The notes beneath the pieces were generated by a model, which did no database searches, was not told where the DNA came from, and saw nothing but the letters and a program-made list of their open reading frames with translations. This document shows, in pieces, positions 49,090 to 58,107 of a DNA stretch of 64,000 nt. The DNA is from Nocardia anaemiae NBRC 100462. Lineage in GTDB: Bacteria > Actinomycetota > Actinomycetes > Mycobacteriales > Mycobacteriaceae. Location: positions 33,204-97,203 of the forward strand of contig NZ_BDAZ01000063.1 in assembly GCF_001612725.1 (NCBI RefSeq), given 5' to 3'. The translations under genes were made by a program, and so were the position numbers. Position 1 is the stretch's first letter, and every line of letters begins with the position of its first letter.

Positions 49090-51258
49090 ATGACCAGCAT
49101 CGACGACCGCGCGTCCAGCATCGACGCTCCCACCCGCACCGCACTCGAGCGGCTGTTCGACCCACATTCCGTCGCCATCGTCGGCGCGTCCGCCAATCCG
49201 GCCAAGCGCGGGTTCCAGGCCATCCGCGCCCTGCAACAGTCCGGCTACGCCCATCCCATCTACCCGGTCCACCCAACAGAACCGCAGATCCTCGGCCTCG
49301 GCGTGTACCCCTCGATCGATCGGCTCCCGCACGGCATCGACGTAGCGCTGATCGCGCTGCCTGCCGCGGCCGTCCCCGACATGCTGCGCCGGTGCGCCGC
49401 CGCCGGTATCGCCGGAGCCGTCGTGCTCGCCAACGGTTTCGCAGAGATCGGGGAACCCGGCGCCGAACTCGCCGCCGCGCTCGCAACCGCGATCGCCGAG
49501 ACCGGCATTCGGGTTATCGGGCCCAACACCTCGGGCCTGCTCAACGTCGCCTCGGGCGCGAATCTCGTTGGCCTCGAGGAGGTTCCGTGTGGCCCGATCA
49601 GTGTGATCACACAAAGCGGGAATATGCTGTTGTCGCTGGTCAACGATAATCAGGCGTTCAAAGGTCCCGGTTTCCACATCTGTGTCGGGCTGGGAAACCA
49701 GGCTGATATCCGGTACGACGAATGCCTCGCCGAATTCGTCCGTGATCCGGGTACGGGCGTCGTGGCAATTCATTCCGAGGGATTTACAGACGGACGGTCA
49801 ATCCTGATCGCCGCCGCTCGTGCGGTGCCGGACACACCGGTTGCCATGCTGCGCGGTGGGCGCTCAGAGACTGGCCGCCGCGCCGCACGGTCGCACACCG
49901 GCGCAGTCGCCGGATCGGACGCCGTTGCGGCGGCCGTGCTGCGGCAGGCCGGGGTGGAGCTGGTCGACCGCTCCGACGAGCTCGCGGTCGTCGCCGGTGC
50001 ACTTGCCGACTGCGCCCCGATCGCACCGGAACGCAAAGTCGCGATCCTCAGCGACGGTGGTGGCCACGCCACGCTGGCCGCCGACGCCCTCGCCGCCCGC
50101 GGCATCGAACTGGCCCGGCTCGGCGAGCGGACCCAGAAGCGGCTGCGGCACCTACTCGGCGCGACCGCAGCCGTGGCCGATCCCGTTGACGTGGCGGGCG
50201 CCACCGACACCGACCCATTGGTATTCGCCGAGGCCGCAGACATCCTCATGCGCGATCCCGAGGTCGGTCTCGTACTGGTCATCGGCCTCTATGGCGGCTA
50301 CCACCTGCGCTTCGACCCAAAGCTGCGCGCGATCGAGGATTCCACCGCAGGATTACTGCTCACGCTCGTCGCCGAACACGGTGTCCCCCTGGTGATCCAG
50401 AGCTGCTACGCCGGTCTCGACATCGCCAACCACGACCGTCTGAGAGCGGGCGGCATACCGGTGATCAGCTCCATCGATCACGCCGTGCGGGTCGTGGCGG
50501 CCCTGGATCGGCGCGGTCGCCTGCTGGCGACCGCCACGCAACGCTCCACCCTCGTACTTCCACCATCGGCCCCCGCCATCTCCGGATCGGGACTCCTCGA
50601 CGAACCAACCGCACGGCGGGTTGTCACCGCCGCCGGAATCGAGCTCGGCGCATGGACTTTCGCACGCACCGTCGATGATGTGGCCACGGCTGTCGCCGAC
50701 TATCAGCGACCGTGCGCGCTGAAAGTTGTTTCCCCGCAAGTCATCCACAAATCCGAGGTGGGCGGAGTCAAGGTCGGCGTAGTGGCCGCCCAGGCCGCCG
50801 AGCACGCACAGGCGATCATCGACTCTGTCCTCGCGCATCTGCCCGATGCCCGCATCGACGGGATGATCGTCGCCCCGATGGCCGATGCCGGAATCGAACT
50901 GCTGGTCGGTGCCACTCGCGATCCGATTTTCGGGCCGGTGGTCGCCTTCGGTAGCGGTGGGGTGATGGTCGAGGCGTTGCGCGACGTCACCTTTCGCGCC
51001 GCACCCTTCACCGAGTTCGAGGCCCGCGAAATGATCGACGAGACGATCGCCGCCCGCATGCTCGACGGCTACCGCCATCTCCCGGTGGTCGACCGGCACC
51101 GGCTGGCCCGATTTCTGGTCCGCGTCGGCGATTTCGTAGCCGCGCACCCGGAGATATCCGAGCTCGATCTCAATCCGGTGATCGCTTCCGGTTCCGGCAT
51201 AGTCCCGGTCGATATTCGAATTGTGTTGCGCGAGAACACCGGATATGGCAATGACTGA
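49090..51258 (+). CDS. NDP-forming acyl-CoA synthetase (acetyl-CoA synthetase, ADP-forming type)
   Basis: A 722-residue fused enzyme with alpha- and beta-type parts. The CoA-binding domain is near the N-terminus (VAIVGASANPAKRGF), followed by the ligase domain with GPNTSGLLN and ITQSGNMLLSLV. The phosphorylated His is His269 in RSHTGAVAGSDA. The C-terminal ATP-grasp domain contains PCALKVVSPQVIHKSEVGGVKVG and GVMVEALRDVTFRAAP, ending ELDLNPVI. It makes or uses a CoA thioester while interconverting ATP and ADP. The context suggests it activates the carbon skeleton of the imported amino acid. GGAAAG precedes the ATG. It overlaps the next gene by 14 bases. Confidence 0.9.
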   Translation: MTSIDDRASSIDAPTRTALERLFDPHSVAIVGASANPAKRGFQAIRALQQSGYAHPIYPVHPTEPQILGLGVYPSIDRLPHGIDVALIALPAAAVPDMLRRCAAAGIAGAVVLANGFAEIGEPGAELAAALATAIAETGIRVIGPNTSGLLNVASGANLVGLEEVPCGPISVITQSGNMLLSLVNDNQAFKGPGFHICVGLGNQADIRYDECLAEFVRDPGTGVVAIHSEGFTDGRSILIAAARAVPDTPVAMLRGGRSETGRRAARSHTGAVAGSDAVAAAVLRQAGVELVDRSDELAVVAGALADCAPIAPERKVAILSDGGGHATLAADALAARGIELARLGERTQKRLRHLLGATAAVADPVDVAGATDTDPLVFAEAADILMRDPEVGLVLVIGLYGGYHLRFDPKLRAIEDSTAGLLLTLVAEHGVPLVIQSCYAGLDIANHDRLRAGGIPVISSIDHAVRVVAALDRRGRLLATATQRSTLVLPPSAPAISGSGLLDEPTARRVVTAAGIELGAWTFARTVDDVATAVADYQRPCALKVVSPQVIHKSEVGGVKVGVVAAQAAEHAQAIIDSVLAHLPDARIDGMIVAPMADAGIELLVGATRDPIFGPVVAFGSGGVMVEALRDVTFRAAPFTEFEAREMIDETIAARMLDGYRHLPVVDRHRLARFLVRVGDFVAAHPEISELDLNPVIASGSGIVPVDIRIVLRENTGYGND

Positions 51259-52051
51259 GCCGATCCGCATCGACCGCGTCGGCCATGTGGTCGTCTGGAC
51301 ACTGAACCGCCCCGCGGCGCGCAACCCGATATCCGCGGTCGACACGATAACCGCCCTGGAGAACGCGGTGACGGCGGTCAATCGAGACCACAGCGTGCGG
51401 GCGGCGATTCTCACCGGGGCCGGGACGGCCTTCTCCTCGGGCGGCGACGTAAAGCAGATGCGCGATCGTGCCGGAATGTTCGGTGGCACACCGGCGGAGC
51501 TGCGCCAAGGGTACCGGCACGGCATCCAGCGTATTCCAAAAGCGTTGTACCACTGTGAAATCCCCACGATCGCCGCCGTCAACGGTCCGGCCATCGGTGC
51601 CGGGTGCGATCTGGCGCTGCTGTGCGATCTGCGGATCGCCACGCACACCGCGGTATTCGCCGAGAGCTTCGTCCGGGTCGGACTCGTACCCGGCGACGGT
51701 GGCTCATGGCTGTTGCCGAGGGCGATCGGCATGGCCCGAGCGTGCGAAATGGCCTTCACCGGCGAACCGATCGATGCGCGCACCGCGCTCGATTGGGGCC
51801 TGATCTCCGATATTGTCGAACCCGACGCCCTCCTCGACACCGCCCACCGCCTCGCCGCCCGGATCTCGAGCAACCCACCGCACGTACTCCGGATGACGAA
51901 ACGACTACTGCGCGAGGGCCGACACCAGAGCCTGGACAGCCACCTCGAGCTGTCCGCTGCGATGCAGGCGGCCGCCCACCATACCGACGATCACCGCGAA
52001 GCGGTCACCGCCATGCTGGAACGCAGACCGCCAGCCTTCACCGGCCGATGA
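51245..52051 (+). CDS. Crotonase-fold protein without the canonical hydratase acids
   Basis: A 268-residue enoyl-CoA hydratase/isomerase homologue: GAGTAFSSGGDVKQMRD and NGPAIGAGCDLALLCDLRIA form the oxyanion hole. At the two catalytic positions of classical hydratases it has Asp (GAGCDLA) and Phe (FAESFVRVG), so it is unlikely to be a simple hydratase; isomerase, hydrolase or lyase activity is possible. The start could be ATG 51245 or 51251, both inside the 3-prime end of the synthetase gene. The last 220 bases of this gene are duplicated near 61.3 kb. Confidence 0.85.
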   Translation: MAMTEPIRIDRVGHVVVWTLNRPAARNPISAVDTITALENAVTAVNRDHSVRAAILTGAGTAFSSGGDVKQMRDRAGMFGGTPAELRQGYRHGIQRIPKALYHCEIPTIAAVNGPAIGAGCDLALLCDLRIATHTAVFAESFVRVGLVPGDGGSWLLPRAIGMARACEMAFTGEPIDARTALDWGLISDIVEPDALLDTAHRLAARISSNPPHVLRMTKRLLREGRHQSLDSHLELSAAMQAAAHHTDDHREAVTAMLERRPPAFTGR

Positions 52052-52183
52052 GCCGGGTTCGCCGTCACTGCGTCGCGGGTCGGCACCCGGCCGGGGCGGC
52101 CTTCGGAAAAGGACGCGGAGCTCTGGAGCAAACACCAACAGCACAGATCCGGCCGAGCTCATCGTGCACGTCGCCCCCTTCGG

Positions 52184-53551
52184 TCAGGCTCGGCGAGCGC
52201 GGCGAAGCCGGAACCGCTGTTCGAATTCGGTGATGAACCCCGACTGTGGCACCGACGAGGTCGAGCGCTCCACGACACCATCGTCGGCGACGTAGAAAAT
52301 GGAGCGGTCCAAGGCTATTTCGCCCGGCGGCACGGGCGAACGCACTATCCAGCCCACATCGACACGATCGGCGGTCAACATCGAGAGCGGGTATTCGGTG
52401 GTGTCGTAACCCCGCTGGCGGATGTGGTCCCGGACGAGGGCGACCGCATCCGCCTCGGGCAGCCGCGGCGCGTGGTCTGCCACCAGGCCCGCGATCGTGA
52501 ACTGGAACATGGCGCCATCCACGTCGACCGTGTCGCCGGAACCGAAGACATCCGCAATCGCCGCGCTGGTCACCCTGCCGGTCTGCGCCGCGGACACCAA
52601 TCGCTCAGCGGCTTCCGCTGTCGTGCTCGAGCGGTCCTCGACCAGGCTTTCGACAATTCCCGCGACGGTGCCGACCGTCCACACCGCGGGCATCGCGGGT
52701 GCGCATTCCGACATCGGCGCGGACTCACCTCGATACCATCGGCCGCCCTCCCACCAGTAACAAAAAGTCAGCAAGCCGGTTGCCGCACGTGGATTGAGCA
52801 CCGGGTCCGCCACCCAATCCGGCGCCCCCGCAAAGAATCTCGGAAGTTCCGCGCCCGTGTTGTAGACAGCGTCGAGGATCGGCGCATTCCAGACACCCCC
52901 CGACAGCACCGCCCGGTCGCCGGGCAGCCGAGTCAAGGTCGAACCGCTGTGTCCCGCGCTCTCGAATATGCCAACCGACGGACCGACACGTGGTCCCCGT
53001 TCCGATCCGACCGCGACGAAGGCTGCCGACAGCGTCGCCCACCGAGCCCACAGCACGTCGAGCTCCGGCAGTTCGCTGTCCACGGCCACCGCCCGCAACC
53101 CCGCACGCTGATCCACCCGCATCTGGTCGGCGGCTTGCCGGGGCGGCCGCGAATGCGGTTCCCCGCGTCCGATATAGGCAGCCAACCACACCGGCAGCCG
53201 TTCCCGCGGAAAGCTTTCCAGGTCGGCGAGATACGCATCGGGTGCGAACAATTGCTCGCCGGGGAACGGTTCCGCACCGCGGTCCTCGACCACCTCGACC
53301 TCACGCGCGTCTACGCGCACGCCCAACCGCCACCACGGACCGTCGTCCGACCGAGCCGACAGCTGCCGGTGCCGACGCACCGCATCCCACACCGTGTCCG
53401 ACACCCTGCACAGGACGGACCGCGTGCCGTCATCAGCGACCAGCAGCGCCGATTCGCAGACGACAGTCATCGCGAACCAGGCCTCCAACCGCTGCCACCC
53501 GGGCGGCGCCAGCTCGCGCAGTCCGTCCACGATCTGGTCGGTCGATTCCAT
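52184..53551 (-). CDS. Large hypothetical protein
   Basis: A 455-residue soluble protein, no signal or membrane segment. The C-terminus holds a compact domain, GYDTTEYPLSMLTADRVDVG then WIVRSPVPPGEIALDRSIFY and VADDGVVERSTSSVP, in which an incoming strand pattern and the FYVADDGVVE turn recall small immunity-type or nucleotide-processing domains common in actinobacteria. I cannot name the family. The middle part is rich in Trp and Gly (WNAPILDAVYNTGAELPRFF, FCYWWEGGRWYRGE). The ATG at 53551 is preferred over an upstream GTG at 53578. Confidence 0.65.
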   Translation of the reverse strand: MESTDQIVDGLRELAPPGWQRLEAWFAMTVVCESALLVADDGTRSVLCRVSDTVWDAVRRHRQLSARSDDGPWWRLGVRVDAREVEVVEDRGAEPFPGEQLFAPDAYLADLESFPRERLPVWLAAYIGRGEPHSRPPRQAADQMRVDQRAGLRAVAVDSELPELDVLWARWATLSAAFVAVGSERGPRVGPSVGIFESAGHSGSTLTRLPGDRAVLSGGVWNAPILDAVYNTGAELPRFFAGAPDWVADPVLNPRAATGLLTFCYWWEGGRWYRGESAPMSECAPAMPAVWTVGTVAGIVESLVEDRSSTTAEAAERLVSAAQTGRVTSAAIADVFGSGDTVDVDGAMFQFTIAGLVADHAPRLPEADAVALVRDHIRQRGYDTTEYPLSMLTADRVDVGWIVRSPVPPGEIALDRSIFYVADDGVVERSTSSVPQSGFITEFEQRFRLRRARRA

Positions 53552-53902
53552 CAAGTCGCCACCTCCCCGCGCGACCACCTCACCTTGCCCATGCCGCGCA
53601 CCGAGACCGGCCGGGGCAAGTCATTGCGCGACTCAGCTTGTGAGGACCTATGAAGTAATTCCACAACCTGCCTGGCTAGCTCCAGGTTCGCTAGCAGGCG
53701 GCGGTTGTGCCCAGCATGAAGATTTCGCAGTTTCCGGCCCGGCGCAAGTGACGGTAATTGCCAGCCATGGCAAGGGAGTTTTCGGTGAACCGCTCACGAT
53801 CACCTTGGTTGACGACTGCGCCTGGGGCGGAATAACCCGCCCTCCCGCTGTGCGTGCTGTTGCGGACGGCGGCAGGCAATCGCCCGCCGCTGTAGGTCGG
53901 GG
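53552..53902. other. Intergenic stretch, no convincing gene
   Basis: About 350 bases. A weak hairpin from CCTGGCTAGC at 53671-53680 with GCTAGCAGG at 53690-53698 is present. One plus-strand frame contains VTVIASHGKGVFGEPLT but has no start or family. Confidence 0.35.
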
Positions 53903-54454
53903 TTAGGGAGGGACTACCGGCCGGGTGTGCACAATCACCGCGCCCTTGTGCAGGGCCGGGCGCATCTGTTCGAGCTGCTCCAGATCAGGCTCCATCGGCT
54001 CGGTCGCGGCGAGATGCATTGCGGGCGGCATGAAGTCGTCCCAGTCTCGATGGAGGGCGTCCAACCAGACCAGTCCCGCCACGTCCTGCGGGTACAGCTG
54101 CGCGAACCGATGCGCGTAGAAGCCTCCGAGGGAGTGCGGCACGAGAACGTGTGGGCCGGTGAGGTTCTAGGCGCGCAGCAGCTCGTGCAGTTCCGTTGCG
54201 ACCGCGGCGGCGGTGCGCGGCAGCGGGAGAGGATCGCTATAGCCCGTGCCGCGGTCATACACCACAGCCGCGGTGAACTGCGAAACCCCTTGCTGGACAC
54301 CGAAATAGTCCAGCCTGACCGCGCTCGCGCCCGGTAGGAACACGACGGCCGGTCCGCTCCTGTCCGACCGATGGACGAAAGTGCGGCGGCCGTCGATCTC
54401 CTGGAACCTCCGATCGGCGGCGCGAGCAGAGTCGAGGAAGTGCTGTTGTCGTCA
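53903..54454 (-). pseudogene. Disabled alpha/beta hydrolase gene
   Basis: From the ATG at 54454 the gene begins MTTTALP. The true frame then shifts by one base and continues DSARAADRRFQEIDGRRTFV, then GPAVVFLPGASAVRLDYFG and VVYDRGTGYSDPLPLPRTAA to ELHELLRA. A TAG at about 54164 then interrupts it. After the stop the frame resumes NLTGPHVLVPHSLGGFYAHR with the nucleophile elbow and ends at 53903, before the catalytic His region expected of a full-length hydrolase of about 280 residues. A frameshift, a nonsense codon and a shortened C-terminus show it is not functional. Confidence 0.75.
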
Positions 54455-54601
54455 TGCGAGAAGCCTCAACCCTGACGCAGGGGCGACCCCTTCCGCCGCA
54501 GTACCCGAAACGTGCGCAGCTGTTAAACGCGCTGGCCGGGCGCCTGGTTTCGGCGGCATAAGGGGTGAAATCAATTGCACCAGTGCGGAATCGGGTGCGC
54601 A

Positions 54602-55009
54602 CTACGACACAGTGAACTTCTTAGCCTGTCCGGAGACCACGATGCCGTCACGGTCGACGAGCGCCACCCGCACCTGCGCCTCGGAACCCGAGGTCAGCGG
54701 CGGCTGGCTGGGGTCCGCCGTCAGGGGGACGGTGGCGCTCTGCGGGGAACCGTTGCAGTCGACGGAATTTTGGGCGCCCTGGGCGGCGGGACGGTCGGCG
54801 TTGGGGTCGCCCATCATCGCCTGAATGCTCACCACCCCGGCGGAGTCGTCGCAGCTGTAGTCGACCTGGACCATGTTCGATCCGGCACCGGAGATGTCGA
54901 GAGTCGCGGCGGCGAGCGCGGGAGCGGCAGCCACCACCGAGGCGGCGGCCATCGCAGTGAAGACAGCCGCGATACGGGCAGAGTGCCCAGAGCTCGGGAT
55001 AGTCATCAT
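54602..55009 (-). CDS. Small secreted protein
   Basis: A 135-residue exported protein with a clear signal peptide (hydrophobic core IAAVFTAMAAASVVAAAPALA, cleavage near residue 33). The mature domain of about 100 residues has two cysteines that could pair (DYSCDDSAG and SVDCNGSPQ) and a beta-rich pattern ending VRVALVDRDGIVVSGQAKKF. It resembles small secreted proteins of mycobacteria and Nocardia of unknown role. GGAGG lies about 10 bases before the double ATG at 55009/55006. Confidence 0.7.
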   Translation of the reverse strand: MMTIPSSGHSARIAAVFTAMAAASVVAAAPALAAATLDISGAGSNMVQVDYSCDDSAGVVSIQAMMGDPNADRPAAQGAQNSVDCNGSPQSATVPLTADPSQPPLTSGSEAQVRVALVDRDGIVVSGQAKKFTVS

Positions 55010-55541
55010 GTGCTTCGTTCCTCCTGTGTGGCGGACATAGATCACGGAACACAAAGGGAAGAGACGCGGTATGCATTGCACCGCCTGCATCCATGGTCCA
55101 GCCCTTGGCCCGCTGCGGTGGGAAAACCGCTCGAATCGACGCGTCACGGCGGCGTGGACCCGGGTGAGCTTCGTCGCCAGTGCCGCGGCCGGTGCCGAGG
55201 ATTGCGATGCGGCACGCGCTACCGGCGAGTTCCACCCCTTGAAATCAATTATCTGTTCGGCGGCATCCGATGGGTTGACGGCTCGAGAAGGGCAATCAGC
55301 TGATGCGGCAGGCCCCTCGAGTCTGTCGGCGGGTTGAGCCACAGGTTCGCAGCATCAGACCAGCGTCCGGTGGTGACCTCCGGCGCCGAACCCCGTTAGG
55401 TCACCGTTGCGCCTGCTCCCCCGTCAGGGCGCCTTCGTCGACCAGGAACGCGGCATACCCGCCGCGCGATGATGGCGTCATCGCGCGACGGGCACGTTCT
55501 AGATCGGTGACAGGTGCCCACCGGGGCCTTGCCGAGGTCGA
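55010..55541. other. Intergenic stretch with one hairpin
   Basis: About 530 bases, no convincing gene on either strand. A hairpin with a 10-base stem (CGCGCGATGA and complement) at 55463-55487 lies 55 bases beyond the stop of the FG-GAP gene and could end its transcript. Confidence 0.45.
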
Positions 55542-56699
55542 TCACGCCGCGTAGTCGATGGGGGAGCCGAAGGTGCCGTCGCCGTTGCCGTAGCGCAGGG
55601 TGATGTTCCCCGAGCCGGTGTTGCCGATAACGACGTCGATCTTTCCGTCGCCGTTGAAGTCGGCGAGAATCGGGGTGGACAGGGGGACGAGCCCGCCGGA
55701 GGGGTATGTGTGGGGGGCGCCGAAGGTGCCGTTGCCGGTCCCCAGCAGGACGCCGATGCTGGAGGTGCCACCGTTGGCGACCAGCATGTCGATCTTTCCG
55801 TCGCCGTTGATGTCGGCGAGGTCGAAGCACTGCGGGAGCAGGCCGCCGGTCGGGTATGCCTTGGGCGCGCCGAAGGTGGCGTTCCCGTTGTTGAAGAGCG
55901 TGGACACGGTGCCGCCGGTGAGGTTGGAGAAGAGGATGTCGGGCTTGCCGTCGCCGTTGATGTCGCGCGCCATGCCGTACCAGGCGGTCAGGGCGCCCTC
56001 GCTGAACGTGATCGGGGTGGCGAAGGTGCCGTCGCCGCGGCCGCGGTAGATCTGGATGGTGCTGTTGACGTAGTTGCCGCGTAGCAGGTCGAGGTTGCCG
56101 TCCCCATCGAAGTCCGCGGCGTCGGCGGACCCGGAGCCGACGCCCAGGTTGCTGGAAAGAGTGACGGCCTTGGCGAAGGTGCCGTCGCTGTTGCCCAGGA
56201 GTACGGACATCGAAGGTGCCTGGTTGGAGGTGGCCAGGTCGGGGTTGCCGTCATGGTTGAAGTCGCCGACGGCCACCGCCCCGGGGGCAAGGTCGGTCGA
56301 GTAGTTGACGGCCTTGGCGAAGGTGCCATCGCCGTTGCCGATCAGGATGGAGACGTCGTTCGAGGTGAAGTTGGTGACGGCCATGTCGAGCTTGCCGTCG
56401 TGGTTGAAGTCCGCGATGGCGACGTAGTCCGCCTGACCACCGGTGGTGTAGCGGACCGTGGGCTGAAAACCCCCGCCGGGCTTGCCCAGGAAAACCGAGA
56501 CGCCGTTCCCGAGAACGAAGTCGCTGAACACGACGTCCGGGTAGCCGTCGCGGTTGAGGTCGGCGACCGCGGGAACCGCGGGGCCAGGGTTGAGGTCGGC
56601 GACCGAGGCCACATCGGCGGATGCTGGGGTGCTCGTGAAGCTATTTCCGGCCAGCGCCAGAGAAGCGAAAGCGCTTACGACGAACCTGGTGCGAGACAA
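55542..56699 (-). CDS. Secreted FG-GAP/VCBS repeat protein
   Basis: A 385-residue exported protein. The signal peptide ends near ASAD (residue 29). Seven repeats follow, each with a calcium-binding D-x-N/D-x-D-G core: ADLNRDGYPDVVFSD, ADFNHDGKLDMAVTN, GDFNHDGNPDLATSN, ADFDGDGNLDLLRGN, RDINGDGKPDILFSN, ADINGDGKIDMLVAN and ADFNGDGKIDVVIGN, alternating with LGNGDGTFA-type strands. They should fold as a seven-bladed integrin-like propeller. It has no enzymatic or anchor domain. Likely roles are adhesion or ligand binding outside the cell. ATG start at 56699 in a short AT-rich stretch. Confidence 0.85.
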   Translation of the reverse strand: MSRTRFVVSAFASLALAGNSFTSTPASADVASVADLNPGPAVPAVADLNRDGYPDVVFSDFVLGNGVSVFLGKPGGGFQPTVRYTTGGQADYVAIADFNHDGKLDMAVTNFTSNDVSILIGNGDGTFAKAVNYSTDLAPGAVAVGDFNHDGNPDLATSNQAPSMSVLLGNSDGTFAKAVTLSSNLGVGSGSADAADFDGDGNLDLLRGNYVNSTIQIYRGRGDGTFATPITFSEGALTAWYGMARDINGDGKPDILFSNLTGGTVSTLFNNGNATFGAPKAYPTGGLLPQCFDLADINGDGKIDMLVANGGTSSIGVLLGTGNGTFGAPHTYPSGGLVPLSTPILADFNGDGKIDVVIGNTGSGNITLRYGNGDGTFGSPIDYAA

Positions 56700-56879
56700 T
56701 TGTTCTCCCGATTGTCCGAGATTTGACCCCGAGTCACCGGGGGATTCCCTATGTGCTGCCCAAGCCTGCGAGAAGAGGGCGCTGGGAACAACACCGATTC
56801 GGCCCGCTTACGATCACTTTCGCTTATCGACCACCGGAGGCTCTCGAAGATGCCGCCTGCCGCACCGTGATCCGAAAGC

Positions 56880-57060
56880 GGAGATGCGCGGCAGGTGCGG
56901 CAGCATGGTGAATCGGGTGGTCCGCTCGAGGAGGGTGCCGATCGCAGAGCTGTCCAGGCCCAGGATCAGATCCCTTTACCAAAGCACGATCCCGAGCCTC
57001 GACGGGACGGTGGCGGATCAGGTTGTCGGGGCCGCCAAACTTCTTGGGGCGTCCACGGGT
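56880..57060 (-). mobile_element. Remnant of an IS30-family transposase gene
   Basis: On the minus strand one frame reads GDLILGLDSSAIGTL then LERTTRFTMLPHLPRIS, which matches the catalytic-core region of actinobacterial IS30 transposases. Just upstream, in another frame, GRPKKFGG and RPVEARDRALVK are seen, so a frameshift separates the two parts. Both ends of the transposase are missing and no terminal inverted repeats are visible. Confidence 0.65.
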
Positions 57061-57180
57061 GCGGGCTCGGGGACGCGCAACGCCCGCCCAGTGCGCAGGC
57101 ACACGGTCGAGTCGCGGCGCGCCCCGCTCATCCGGCCTATCGCGTGTTTACCCACGGCCGCGCCCTGAGGTTCGACGGTC

Positions 57181-57226
57181 GGTAGCCGTGTCGTGGGGTC
57201 CGGACAGGACCCACGACACCGCTACC
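57181..57226 (-). terminator. Long hairpin downstream of the 57243 gene
   Basis: A stem of about 20 base pairs with one mismatch and one bulge: left arm 57181-57201 (begins GGTAGCCGTG), right arm 57207-57226 (ends CGCTACC), 5-base loop. It lies 17 bases after the stop of the minus-strand gene and is the strongest hairpin in the accessory region. Confidence 0.65.
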
Positions 57227-57242
57227 AACTGCGCTGCACCCG

Positions 57243-57647
57243 TCAGGCGGCGTCGAGGGCCGCGGTGATCTTGCGAGCCATCGCAACCACGGCGGGGCCG
57301 GGCTCGCCCTTGCCAGGCCCGGCGGCGGCTTCAACGGCCACCAAGACAGTGCCACGGAAGTTGTCGACCTCCTCCGGATATTGCTCGCCGAGCAGGCTCA
57401 TGGCCGCGGTCAGGCTCGGCAGCACCTGATCAGCCAGCTCGGCAACGGACTTGCCATGCAAATGAATGTCTTTGGACTTGGCAGCGAGCACATGCCCGAC
57501 CAGCCCGGTCGCGGAGGTCAAGGCGATGCAACCGTGCGAGATGCCCTTGTGCGGCGCACCGGAAGCCGCCATCAACGACACCGCGCCATAGGCGGCGGTG
57601 CGCAGGGTGCTCTTGTCCTGATCAGTCAGAGTGATGGTGACAGACAT
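57243..57647 (-). CDS. Conserved hypothetical protein (actinobacterial, helical)
   Basis: A 134-residue soluble, mostly helical protein: SVTITLTDQDKSTLRTAAYG then AVSLMAASGAPHKGISHGCI, TGLVGHVLAAKSKDIHLHG and LADQVLPSLTAAMSLLGEQY. I have the impression of similar proteins in mycobacteria and relatives, but no function is known. GAGGAG lies 9 bases upstream of the ATG. It is followed by a strong hairpin and appears to be a single-gene unit. Confidence 0.7.
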   Translation of the reverse strand: MSVTITLTDQDKSTLRTAAYGAVSLMAASGAPHKGISHGCIALTSATGLVGHVLAAKSKDIHLHGKSVAELADQVLPSLTAAMSLLGEQYPEEVDNFRGTVLVAVEAAAGPGKGEPGPAVVAMARKITAALDAA

Positions 57648-58107
57648 GTCGTGTACTCCTCGAAATCGGTTGTGGCACTGAACCGTGTCGGTGCCGATCG
57701 TTTTGTTCGATGAACACACTGTCGCCGGGCCGACTGACACCGGCCTGACACACACCTGACACCTCCACTGACACCGCGCCTCACCATTGAGAGCGCATCT
57801 CGAGCGGCCATCTCCATGTCAGAAATTCTGCTTCTGGCACAACGGGATTCGGCCCTCTGCGATCTTCTCCGAAGGCCATGGCCGGGAAACGACAGTTCGT
57901 CGAGAGATCTCATGTGGTAGTCCTTATGCGGGCTGTCCGGACTCCATCCCTCGAGGTAGGGGCGGCAGGCTCGATGTGGAAGTCGATTACGCCCAGCGCG
58001 GCGAGACCTGTTGTCGGAATGAGACGTTCGGCCAGCTCTCGTGGCTGGACTGGCAAAACCAATGTCGGTACCTCGGGACGGTGCCGACCGGGCCGAAGTA
58101 CGAGACG

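Noticed and set aside
48553..49773. 406-codon minus-strand frames opposite the crotonase and synthetase genes
   Set aside because: Shadows without start signals or domains.
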